This document shows, in pieces, positions 52,164 to 60,080 of a DNA stretch of 64,000 nucleotides. This DNA comes from Geobacter sp. UBA698 (GTDB lineage Bacteria; Desulfobacterota; Desulfuromonadia; Geobacterales; Pseudopelobacteraceae), in the NCBI GenBank assembly GCA_002298925.1, contig DBMM01000065.1, positions 1 to 64,000 of the forward strand, in the 5' to 3' direction. The notes beneath the pieces were generated by a model. That model saw only the letters and a list, made by a program, of their open reading frames with translations. It was not told the origin of the DNA and searched no databases. A program made the position numbers and the translations under genes. How positions within the stretch are numbered: the stretch's first letter is position 1; each line of letters opens with the position of its first letter.

Positions 52164-53090
52164 TCAGCTGGAAACCACCACCTGCCCGATCCAGGCCGCA
52201 CCGAACACGCCGGCGGAATCCCCCAGGCGGTTCTGCAGGATCGGAGTGCGCAGCCTGTCGTGGAAGGCATAGTGGCGCACCCGCTCGATGCCGACCGTAT
52301 AGAGTTCGTCGATGTTGGAGAGCCCGCCCCCCAGCACGACCGCATCCGGATCAAGGATCGAGATCAGCCCGCCCAGACAGCGCCCAAAGTCGTCCAGGAA
52401 ACGCTCGAAAACCTGCCGGCAGCGCTGTTCGCCCGCCCGTGCCTGGGCAACGATCTGGTCCATGGTCAGCCGCTGGCCGTATTCCCGATAGAAAGCACCC
52501 TCGACCCCGGAACCGCTGATCAGGGTCTCCACGCATCCACGCTTGCCGCAGTAGCACTCCGCTCCGTCCCGATCCACCGGGAAATGCCCCCACTCACCCG
52601 CGATCCTGTGCGGCCCCTCCCGTACCACCCCGTCAATACAGATGCCTCCGCCACACCCCGTCCCCATGATGACTCCGAAAACCAGACCATAGCCCTGCCC
52701 TGCGCCGGCACGGCACTCGGCCAGGGTAAAACAGTCCGCGTCGTTGCGCACCGCTGCGGGATGCCCCAGCAGTTGTTCCAGGTCGGCCTGCAATGAACGC
52801 CCGATCAGACAGGTGGAGTTGGCGTTGCGTACCAGCCCGGTAACAGCGTCGATCGAACCGGGAATGCCGGTCCCGACAGTGTAGGTTGCCGCAGGCGGCA
52901 GATGAGCCGCCGCAGCGCCAATCATCTCCACCACGACCGTCAGCACGGCGTCATAGCCGCCATCCCTGGGCGTGGGACGGCGCTGGCGCAGCAGGACGGT
53001 GCCATCCGGAGCGAGCAGCAGCGACTCGGTCTTCGTTCCCCCCAGGTCAATGCCAATGGCGTATGGGGTGTCATTCAAAATGGTAGTCAT
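52164..53090 (-). CDS. ROK-family sugar kinase (fructokinase/glucokinase-like)
   Basis: 308 residues. ATP/phosphate loops GIDLGGTKTESLLL and GTGCGGGICIDG, catalytic Asp in NDADCFTLAE, the ROK signature from GEWGHFPV to the zinc motif CYCGKRGCVE, and the C-terminal DPDAVVLGGGLSN. The zinc motif points to the Mak/fructokinase or glucokinase branch; the substrate cannot be fixed. Cytosolic. Its end converges on the DUF1848 gene 38 bp away. Confidence 0.92.
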   Translation of the reverse strand: MTTILNDTPYAIGIDLGGTKTESLLLAPDGTVLLRQRRPTPRDGGYDAVLTVVVEMIGAAAAHLPPAATYTVGTGIPGSIDAVTGLVRNANSTCLIGRSLQADLEQLLGHPAAVRNDADCFTLAECRAGAGQGYGLVFGVIMGTGCGGGICIDGVVREGPHRIAGEWGHFPVDRDGAECYCGKRGCVETLISGSGVEGAFYREYGQRLTMDQIVAQARAGEQRCRQVFERFLDDFGRCLGGLISILDPDAVVLGGGLSNIDELYTVGIERVRHYAFHDRLRTPILQNRLGDSAGVFGAAWIGQVVVSS

Positions 53091-53318
53091 GACGTAATGC
53101 TACTCGAAGTGGTTATTTCCGCAAGCAAAAATGTTCATGCACACGCGCAAACAAATGGCAATTTTTTGTAGTTACCTTACACAAAGATCAGCATCAAAGA
53201 CGAGCTGAAAGCATGCGGACCGCGAATCATGTGGTAGAGTTAATTATAATGATTACAACAATGTAACTTACTCGAATCTTTTCGCAACAAACCTGCTCAA
53301 GATCTTTGACGTCTCCGG
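53091..53318. other. AT-rich intergenic spacer before the repeat
   Basis: Together with the repeat at 53319-53455 and the short leader to 53511, this makes a 421-bp gap. No gene is supported. The left end should hold the promoter of the minus-strand kinase. Its lower GC contrasts with the genes on both sides and marks the left boundary of the accessory island. Confidence 0.5.
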
Positions 53319-53455
53319 TTGCAGTTACCTTAAAGTCCCCCCTCCCCTTGCGGGAGGGGGTTAGGGGGTGGGGTAATTTGCCATATTTGACACTATCGGC
53401 AGCTTCACCCACCCCTCAATCCCCTCCCGACAAGGGAGAGGAGGCTATAGGCAAA
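53319..53455. repeat. 137-bp palindromic G-rich repeat, copy 1 (REPIN/MITE-like)
   Basis: Matches 56432-56568 at all but three of 137 positions. Two imperfect inverted arms of about 34 bp, each a small hairpin (such as CCCTCCC...GGGAGGG), flank a 30-40-bp core, the layout of paired REP elements. Arm 1 (53352-53373) reads GGG-A-G5-TTA-G5-T-GGGG, a G-quadruplex pattern; the opposite arm (53408-53428) has the same pattern on the other strand. Similarity continues weakly for about 24 bp (AACCAGACAACACTAACA). No transposase is present. Confidence 0.92.
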
Positions 53456-53511
53456 GTTCTAACCAGACAACACTAACAAAAGCACTCTTTCAGCTTCCCG
53501 TGAGGTGACAT

Positions 53512-54444
53512 ATGGCGGAACCACCCTATGGAGTCATCTGGAACCGCATGAAATCAGGGAAAGTCGTTCCCTTTCTGGGGGCGGGAGCATCCATGTCCGG
53601 CCGCCCCTCCGGGGCTCCCTGGAATCCCGACAACCCGGCCTTCCTCCCCAGCGGACGGGAGCTTTCCAACTTTCTCGCGACCGAAACCATGTTCCCCTCC
53701 GAATATCCGGGAGACCGGGATGACCTGGCCAAAGTCACCTCCTACTATGCCGATATTTCCGGGCGCCGTACCCTCCGTGAACGCCTGCGCGAGGTACTCA
53801 ATCACCAGTATCAGATCGGAGAGCTGCACACCTTCCTCGCTTCCGTACCGGCCCATCAGGTCATCGTGGCAACCAATTACGATACCCTTCTTGAACAGGC
53901 TTTCAAGAAGGCCGGCAAGCCTTATGACCTGGTAATCTATCCCGCCGACCGCAAAGACATCGCCAATGCTGTTCTCTGGTGGCCCCACGGCAAAACGGAA
54001 CCGATCATCAAAGCCCCCAACGATCTGGACCTGGATCTGGCAAAAACAACGGTCATCTATAAGATGCACGGCACCCTGGAGAGCGACACCGAAAAATGGG
54101 ATAATTTCGTCATCACGGAAGAGGATTATGTGGAATTCCTCTCCCGGATGACGGCCAACACCGCCATCCCTGCCATCTTCTACGATCATTTCCGTGAGCG
54201 GAGTTTTCTCTTTCTCGGCTACAGCCTCAGTGACTGGAACCTGAGAGTGATCATGAAAAATCTGAGCAAATGCTTTTCAACAAAGCGTGGCGGCGATCAG
54301 GATGAGGAGCCGCTCCCTTCGTGGGCGATACAGTTCCAGCCATCGGAACTGGCCCGCAAACTGTGGGAGAAGCGCAATGTCAGCATCTTCGACCTGACCC
54401 TGGATGAATTCACCCTCAAAATGAAGCAGCAGCAGGGAGGGTAG
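53512..54444 (+). CDS. SIR2-like protein (predicted NAD-processing effector)
   Basis: 310 residues. SIR2_2-type core: VVPFLGAGASMSGR (NAD-binding GAGAS, 23-27), VIVATNYDTLLEQAF (N122, D124), YKMHGTLES (catalytic-position H186), ITEEDYVEFL, and FLFLGYSLSDWNL. Proteins of this class (ThsA, DSR, SIR2-STAND partners) deplete NAD+ in anti-phage defence. There are no deacetylase zinc cysteines, which favours an NADase role, but this is inference. Its TAG is one base before the ATG of the STAND gene, so the two form an operon. GC-rich coding typical of the neighbourhood. Confidence 0.9.
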   Translation: MAEPPYGVIWNRMKSGKVVPFLGAGASMSGRPSGAPWNPDNPAFLPSGRELSNFLATETMFPSEYPGDRDDLAKVTSYYADISGRRTLRERLREVLNHQYQIGELHTFLASVPAHQVIVATNYDTLLEQAFKKAGKPYDLVIYPADRKDIANAVLWWPHGKTEPIIKAPNDLDLDLAKTTVIYKMHGTLESDTEKWDNFVITEEDYVEFLSRMTANTAIPAIFYDHFRERSFLFLGYSLSDWNLRVIMKNLSKCFSTKRGGDQDEEPLPSWAIQFQPSELARKLWEKRNVSIFDLTLDEFTLKMKQQQGG

Positions 54445-54445
54445 C

Positions 54446-56335
54446 ATGCCACTACCGAGTTCCTTCTGCCCCTATGTGGGGCTGCAGCCATACACGGAAG
54501 AAGAGCGTGACTTCTTTTTCGGCCGTGAACGGGACCAGCGCGTAATCGCCTCGAATCTCTACGCCTCATCCATGACCATACTGTATGGCGCCAGCGGGGT
54601 CGGCAAGAGTTCGGTCCTGATGGCCGGTGTCGTGCCGATGCTGCGTACAAAGGCCCGCACTGCCGTGGTTGTTTTCCGGGATTGGCAACGGCCCGATTTT
54701 ATGGCTGCTCTGAAAAGCGAGTGCCTGAAGAGCGTTGCCCAGGCGACCAACAAAACCGTGAAGACATCCCTGGACCATCCCCTGGACGAGCTTCTCTTCA
54801 GCCTGGGAGAGGAATTCGGCGGCACCATCCTGATTCTGCTCGATCAGTTCGAGGAATACTTTCTCTACCACCCCGAATCAGAGGCCGACAACCCCTTTGA
54901 CAGCGAATTCGCCCGGGCGGTGAATCGCGATGACATTGACGCCAATTTCCTGCTGGCGCTACGGGAGGACGGGCTGTCGCGGCTTGATCGTTTCCGGGCG
55001 CGCATAGCCAACCTGATGGGAAATCTGTTGCGTTTGCGGCACCTGGATGCAGCCGCAGCAGAGGATGCCATCCGCAAACCGCTGGCCGCCTACAACGATC
55101 GCCTGGGAACCGGGCAACCGGCCGTGACCATCGAGGATAACCTGGTCATTTCGATCATCGAGCAGGTCCGGTCGGGATCGGTATCTATCACGTCTTCGGC
55201 TGGAGCCGGCCAACCGCAGGATGCGGAGGACGACAGCCGCATCGAGACCCCCTTTCTGCAGCTTGTTCTTCAGCGCCTGTGGAAAGAGGAAATGGGCGCC
55301 AACTCGCCCGCGCTCCGCCTGTCAACGCTGCAGCAACTGGGGGGCGCCCAGGAGATCGTGCGGACCCATCTGGATGCGGTCATGGCAAAACTGGAACCAC
55401 GGCAGCAAACAGTATGTGCCGGTTTTTTCGACCGCCTGGTGACCCCTTCCGGCACAAAGGTCGCCTGCCGCCTCGATGATCTGGGCAAATGGGCCGGTGA
55501 TCTGGGGGACCAGGTGCTCCCGGTGGTAAAAGTCCTCTCGGAAAGCCGGATTCTCCGCACCATCGCCGCCTCGGCAGGCCAGCCCGGGACTTCGACCAGT
55601 TACGAGATTTTTCATGATGTGCTCGCTCCGGCGGTTCTGGACTGGCGGCGCAGATTCGTCGAGCAGCAGGCTCTGGAAGAGATCAAGATAGCGGAACAGA
55701 AAAAGCGTGATCAGGAACGGGCAGAGCGTCAGCGAGAGCGAGAGTTGGAGAACTCGAAGGAAAAGTCGAAGCGGATGCGCATCATTGCAACAGTCTCCCT
55801 GGGCATCATGGCCCTGCTTGCCGCTCTGACCATCTACGCCTTCCAGCAACGCTCAGCGGCAAGCCGGTCACGGGACCAGGCCGTCGTATCACAGAAACTG
55901 GCTCAACGGCGGCTGCACAGAATCAAGGAAAGCGTGGCCTTGATAAAAGCGGCCCTTTCCGACGATCCCTTCAGTAATCTTGACCGGTTGTCCCTGTCGA
56001 CGCCTGAACTCTTCAACAAGGAACTCAAGTTCAAGGTCACCTACAAAAGCCGTGGATTCAAGACTACCGACGGTCGTGATGTCTACTACTTCAAGATCTT
56101 TCCCGACCCTGCCTCGATCTCGGCCGGAAAACGCCCGCTGGCATCCATCACCTACCGCATGGCCCATCAATCGTTTGCGGTTCAGCTGGTAACAACCGGC
56201 CCCAATGACAACTTCACCTTAGCCTACAACGGCTGGGGCACCATCAAAGTAATCGCAATCATCGAATACGCCGACCCGGAAGAAGCTCCGACAATTGCGA
56301 TATTTGATATGGCCAAGGTGCTGACGCCGGAATGA
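54446..56335 (+). CDS. nSTAND-type NTPase with transmembrane segment and YEATS-like C-terminal domain
   Basis: 629 residues. The opening FCPYVGLQPYTEEERDFFFG is typical of novel STAND NTPases; Walker A GASGVGKS (48-55) and Walker B ILILLDQFEE (129-138) are intact. A winged-helix region (about 300-400) follows, with a basic/acidic coiled coil (405-445) and one membrane helix (446-466). Residues 526-622 (ITYRMAHQSF, DNFTLAYNGWGTIKVIAII) fit the prokaryotic YEATS domain, where SF and GWG are landmarks. As STAND proteins act as triggered oligomerising switches, this one likely senses via the pYEATS end, at the outer side or cytosolic side of the membrane, and activates the SIR2 partner. Start ATG is one base past the SIR2 stop. 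Confidence 0.85.
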   Translation: MPLPSSFCPYVGLQPYTEEERDFFFGRERDQRVIASNLYASSMTILYGASGVGKSSVLMAGVVPMLRTKARTAVVVFRDWQRPDFMAALKSECLKSVAQATNKTVKTSLDHPLDELLFSLGEEFGGTILILLDQFEEYFLYHPESEADNPFDSEFARAVNRDDIDANFLLALREDGLSRLDRFRARIANLMGNLLRLRHLDAAAAEDAIRKPLAAYNDRLGTGQPAVTIEDNLVISIIEQVRSGSVSITSSAGAGQPQDAEDDSRIETPFLQLVLQRLWKEEMGANSPALRLSTLQQLGGAQEIVRTHLDAVMAKLEPRQQTVCAGFFDRLVTPSGTKVACRLDDLGKWAGDLGDQVLPVVKVLSESRILRTIAASAGQPGTSTSYEIFHDVLAPAVLDWRRRFVEQQALEEIKIAEQKKRDQERAERQRERELENSKEKSKRMRIIATVSLGIMALLAALTIYAFQQRSAASRSRDQAVVSQKLAQRRLHRIKESVALIKAALSDDPFSNLDRLSLSTPELFNKELKFKVTYKSRGFKTTDGRDVYYFKIFPDPASISAGKRPLASITYRMAHQSFAVQLVTTGPNDNFTLAYNGWGTIKVIAIIEYADPEEAPTIAIFDMAKVLTPE

Positions 56336-56687
56336 GTTCGCTGTTCCGATTAATGGCTGAAAAAAATTCAGCCTGGGCACCAGCAATAATATTTCCTGCT
56401 CACATTTACTCAGCAGTATCCGTTTTGGTCTTTGCAGTTGCCTTAAAGTCCCCCCTCCCCTTGCGGGAGGGGGTTAGGGGGTGGGGTAATTTGCCATATT
56501 TGACACTATCGGCAGCTTCACCCACCCCTCAATCCCCTCCCGTCAAGGGAGGGGAGGCTATAGGCAAAAAACCAACCGGACAACACCAACATTTACTGAA
56601 TAAATACGGCACGTTTCCTTGACGAATCGCAGACAGGGCCTATACTCTTCAAATTAACAATTCCAAAGCAAAACAAAGGAGAACAGC
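56336..56687. other. 352-bp spacer holding repeat copy 2
   Basis: Apart from the repeat at 56432-56568 and the ribosome site (AAAGGAG) of the next gene, this spacer shows no gene. A weak TTTACT/AATAAA-rich stretch at 56585-56605 may hold a promoter for the C11 protease gene. Confidence 0.5.
56432..56568. repeat. 137-bp palindromic G-rich repeat, copy 2 (REPIN/MITE-like)
   Basis: Direct repeat of 53319-53455 in the same orientation, three mismatches, same length. The two copies bracket exactly the SIR2/STAND gene pair (about 3.0 kb between). The following 24 bp (AACCGGACAACACCAACA) are also similar to copy 1. Recombination between the copies would delete or amplify the two-gene cassette. Confidence 0.92.
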
Positions 56688-57983
56688 ATGCCAACGAAAA
56701 CGAACACCACACGGAACTGGACCATCATGGTCTATCTGGCCGGCGACAACAACCTGGACAGCGCCGGGGTTGTCGATCTGAACGAGATGAAGACGGTCGG
56801 CAGCAGTGACCAGATCGCCGTCCTGGCCCAGTTCGACCGGTCCGGCGCGAAGGGAGCCACGGTCCGCTATTGCCTCAAGAAAGGGACTCCGCTTGCCAAG
56901 GACGCCGTGCAGACCCTGGGGGAGACCAACATGGGAGACCCCAAGGTGCTGGAGGATTTCGTTACCTGGGGTGTCAGCAACTATCCGGCCCAACATTACC
57001 TGCTGGTGCTCTGGAACCATGGCGCCGGCTGGGATGACGCCAACCTCTACCAGGGGGATGTCTTCAGCGGGACAAAGCCGCCGGTTTCCCGCAAGAGCCA
57101 GCCGATCGTCACCCGCGGGGCCGTTTCAGACAGCGACGCCAAGGTGCTGCCCCAGGCCCAGGCCCGGGCCGCCATCAGGCGCACCAGCCGGGCCCTGTTC
57201 AGCTCCACGGTGGCAGCCGCCGTCAAAGACCGGGGCATCGCCTTCGACGACCAGGCCCAGGATTTCCTCGACAACATCGAACTGAAGAAGGTGTTGGCCG
57301 CCATCAAGAAGAAGCTCACCCACAAGATCGACATCGTCGGGATGGACGCCTGCCTGATGAGCATGGTGGAGGTGGCCTACCAGATGCGCGATGCGGCCGA
57401 CTTCAGCGTCGGTTCCGAAGAGTCCGAGCCGGGTGAAGGGTGGCCCTACGACCGCATCCTCAAGGCCCTGGCCGCCAAGCCGGCCATGACCCCGGAGGAG
57501 TTTTCCAAAACCATCGTCACAGAATATATGGCCTCCTACAAGGCCAGCGACAACGTCACCCAGTCAGCCGTCAAGCTGGCCGGGCTCAAGCCCCTGGCTA
57601 CCGCCGTGGACGGGCTGGCCAAGGCCCTCAAAACCATCCTGGCCGACGCCACCGCCCGCACCGCCCTGATCAACGCCCGGGCCCAGGTCCAGGAATACAG
57701 CCGCCCCTACGACGACTACTGCGACCTGCTCGACCTCTGCGATCTGCTGGACAAAGGGGTCAACAACCCGACCGTCAAAACCGCCTGCGCCGAAGTCAGA
57801 CAGGCCGCCGCAGCCGCCATCATCGCCACCGGCTGCAAGGGTGCGACCGTCGACAACTCCCGGGGACTCTCGATCTACTTCCCCAAACGCAAGCTCTCGC
57901 CGCTCTACAAGACGCTGGATTTCACCAAGAAAAGTTCGTGGGACGAGTTTCTGGTGGCGTATCTGGCGGGGCTGGGGCACTGA
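56688..57983 (+). CDS. Clostripain-family (C11) cysteine peptidase, caspase-like
   Basis: 431 residues. NWTIMVYLAGDNNLDSAGVVDLNEM is the C11 opening. Catalytic His111 lies in LLVLWNHGAGW, catalytic Cys222 in DIVGMDACLMSMVEVAYQ, and the substrate-pocket region SEESEPGEGWPYDRIL follows. The C-terminal GLSIYFPK is also conserved. No signal peptide, so intracellular, unlike secreted clostripain. C11 enzymes cut after Arg/Lys and often self-process. Beside SIR2/STAND, TIR and patatin genes it is a candidate protease effector or activator. AAAGGAG ribosome site. Confidence 0.92.
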   Translation: MPTKTNTTRNWTIMVYLAGDNNLDSAGVVDLNEMKTVGSSDQIAVLAQFDRSGAKGATVRYCLKKGTPLAKDAVQTLGETNMGDPKVLEDFVTWGVSNYPAQHYLLVLWNHGAGWDDANLYQGDVFSGTKPPVSRKSQPIVTRGAVSDSDAKVLPQAQARAAIRRTSRALFSSTVAAAVKDRGIAFDDQAQDFLDNIELKKVLAAIKKKLTHKIDIVGMDACLMSMVEVAYQMRDAADFSVGSEESEPGEGWPYDRILKALAAKPAMTPEEFSKTIVTEYMASYKASDNVTQSAVKLAGLKPLATAVDGLAKALKTILADATARTALINARAQVQEYSRPYDDYCDLLDLCDLLDKGVNNPTVKTACAEVRQAAAAAIIATGCKGATVDNSRGLSIYFPKRKLSPLYKTLDFTKKSSWDEFLVAYLAGLGH

Positions 57984-58053
57984 GAGGGGGATTATACGGA
58001 GACGTATCTCAGCGCGCCCTCCAATACTTGGTTGGAATCAATAGGGAGTCACC

Positions 58054-60024
58054 ATGAAACCTCACGCCTTTGTCGCCATGCCCTTTGGCTCCAAACCGGA
58101 CGCTTCCGGTCAGATCATCGATTTCAACCGCGTCTATGGCGAGTACATCAAACCGGCGCTGGAAGCAGCGGGACTGGAGGTGTTTCGGGCCGACGAGGAG
58201 CAGCGCGCCGGCGACATCCGCACCGACATGTTCCAGGAACTGCTGATCGCCGATCTCGTGGTGGCCGATCTCACCCTGGACAACCCCAACGTCTGGTACG
58301 AACTGGGGGTGAGGCATGCGCTGCGTGCCCGCGGCGTAGTACTGGTGCAGGGGCCCCGACCGAACCAGCCGTTTGACATATATACCGACCGGAAGCTGCG
58401 TTACTCTCTCCGGGACGGCGCCCCCGATCCGGCTTCGCTAACGGCCGAACGCGATGCGCTTACCAAAATGGCCCGCGAGACAATGGCGACCTCGACACGC
58501 CGCAAGGTCAGCCCGGTTTTCCAACTCATCCCGAACCTTGAACAACCGGAATGGCGCAGACTGTTGCTGGCCGAACGCAACGAATTCAGCGATGCCTATG
58601 AAGCCTGGGCCAGCCGGATGGAAATTGCCCGCCAGAAGAACCGGCCCGGCGACATCCTGCTTCTGGCCGAAGAGACCCCCATCCGTGCCCTGCATCTGGA
58701 AGCCCGGCGCGCTGCCGGCAACGCACTGCTCAAGCTCAAACGATACGATTTCGCGCTGGAACAGTTCGAGACCGCGCTGGCCATCGATCCCGACGACAAA
58801 CCCAGCCGGGAAAAGAAGGCGGTCTGCCTCGGCCGCCTCGGTCGCTACGAAGAAGCGCGTGAATGGGTACGGAGCCGGCTTACCGGAGACTACCCGAGCG
58901 ATCCGGAATGCTGGTCCCTTGCCGGCCGCGTCGAAAAGGACAACTGGATTTCACGCTGGTGCCAGCCAGAGCTGACCCCGGCACAGATGCGCGAGGCAGC
59001 CATCAACGAGGACGCCGCCCTTGCCGAAGCGATCGAGCCCTATTCCAAAGCCTTTATTGCCGACCCGTCGCACCACTATTCCGGCATCAATGCGCTCACG
59101 TTGAACCTGCTGCGCCGCCACCTCGGGGGCGAGACCAATCCGACAGTCATCGACAACCTGACCGGCGGCGTGCTCTGGGCCTCCCTCACCGCACAGGAGC
59201 GTGAACACAAGGACTACTGGGCCCGTGCTAGTTACGCCGAACTCTGCCTGATGGTCAATCCGCTGGAAACCATCCGGAAGGAATACGGAGCCACCGTAGC
59301 GGCCGCCAACCGCGACTGGTTCGCCCTCGACTCAACCCGACAGACCCTCACCCTGCTGCGAAATCTTGAGTTCCGACCAGCAGAAACGGCGGTCGCCCTG
59401 GCTATCGTCGACCGCGAGATCGCCCGCATTGTTTCGCCATTCGAGCCGCGCCAGGTTTTCCTCTTCAGCGGTCACATGATGGATGCCCCCGATCGCCCCA
59501 CGCCACGCTTCCCCGCAGAAAAAGAGACGACCGCCGCCGAGAAGATCGCCGCCGCACTGGATGCCTTAGGCGCCGGACCCGGCGATCTCGCCCTCACCCA
59601 GGGAGCCAGCGGGGGCGATATCCTGTTTCTCGAAGCCTGCCGCGAACGTGGAGTGCGCCTGCACCTGCTGCTGCCGCTGGAAGAGCCGGAGTTCATCGAA
59701 CGCTCCATCCTCCCCTCTGTCAACGGCGAGAAATGGCGGGAGCGCTTCTACGTTCTGAAGTCCGGATTAACAGATGCCCCCCGCATCATGCCTGCGGAAC
59801 TCGGTCCGCTGCCCAGATCCGTTGGCGAAGAAGAGGCTAATCCCTTCGAGCGCTGCAACCTCTGGCTGCTCTATACCGCACTGGCCTGGGGCTTGGACAA
59901 GGTGCGTTTCATCTGTCTCTGGAACGGTGGCGGCGGCGACGGACCGGGGGGAACGGCGCACATGTACAATGAGGTAAAACGGCGTACCGGCAGGGTAACC
60001 TGGATCGACAGCCGAAATCTCTAA
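58054..60024 (+). CDS. Deoxyribosyltransferase/TIR-like + TRAFs-binding-type TPR + SLOG-like protein
   Basis: 656 residues. Residues 1-115 are a nucleoside-deoxyribosyltransferase/TIR-like Rossmannoid fold: HAFVAMPFG, Y-IKPALEAAGLEVFRADE, DIRTDMFQELLIADLVVADLT, NPNVWYELGVRHALRA (candidate catalytic E83). Residues about 200-400 are TPR-like (KRYDFALEQFETALAIDPDD) and resemble the 'TRAFs-binding' (DUF4071/TPR-S) region with EPYSKAFIADPSHHYSGINALTL. Residues 468-640 (FLFSGHMMDAPDR, ASGGDILFLEACRERGVRLHLLLP) are SLOG-like, a nucleotide-sensor fold. The animal ASK kinases share the TRAFs-binding module. Sensor-adaptor-effector order is inferred. Confidence 0.8.
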   Translation: MKPHAFVAMPFGSKPDASGQIIDFNRVYGEYIKPALEAAGLEVFRADEEQRAGDIRTDMFQELLIADLVVADLTLDNPNVWYELGVRHALRARGVVLVQGPRPNQPFDIYTDRKLRYSLRDGAPDPASLTAERDALTKMARETMATSTRRKVSPVFQLIPNLEQPEWRRLLLAERNEFSDAYEAWASRMEIARQKNRPGDILLLAEETPIRALHLEARRAAGNALLKLKRYDFALEQFETALAIDPDDKPSREKKAVCLGRLGRYEEAREWVRSRLTGDYPSDPECWSLAGRVEKDNWISRWCQPELTPAQMREAAINEDAALAEAIEPYSKAFIADPSHHYSGINALTLNLLRRHLGGETNPTVIDNLTGGVLWASLTAQEREHKDYWARASYAELCLMVNPLETIRKEYGATVAAANRDWFALDSTRQTLTLLRNLEFRPAETAVALAIVDREIARIVSPFEPRQVFLFSGHMMDAPDRPTPRFPAEKETTAAEKIAAALDALGAGPGDLALTQGASGGDILFLEACRERGVRLHLLLPLEEPEFIERSILPSVNGEKWRERFYVLKSGLTDAPRIMPAELGPLPRSVGEEEANPFERCNLWLLYTALAWGLDKVRFICLWNGGGGDGPGGTAHMYNEVKRRTGRVTWIDSRNL

Positions 60025-60080
60025 CTGCGCAGATAAATTCACATCATCAACAGAACAAAACCCTCAAAAAGGAGCAGACC

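Noticed and set aside
53319..56568. Considered whether the repeat pair is an insertion sequence or composite transposon
   Set aside because: No transposase gene lies inside or beside it and no target-site duplication is evident; a REPIN/MITE-like element is the better description.
56432..56568. Considered as part of a CRISPR array
   Set aside because: Only two copies 3.1 kb apart, with genes between; no spacers and no cas genes.
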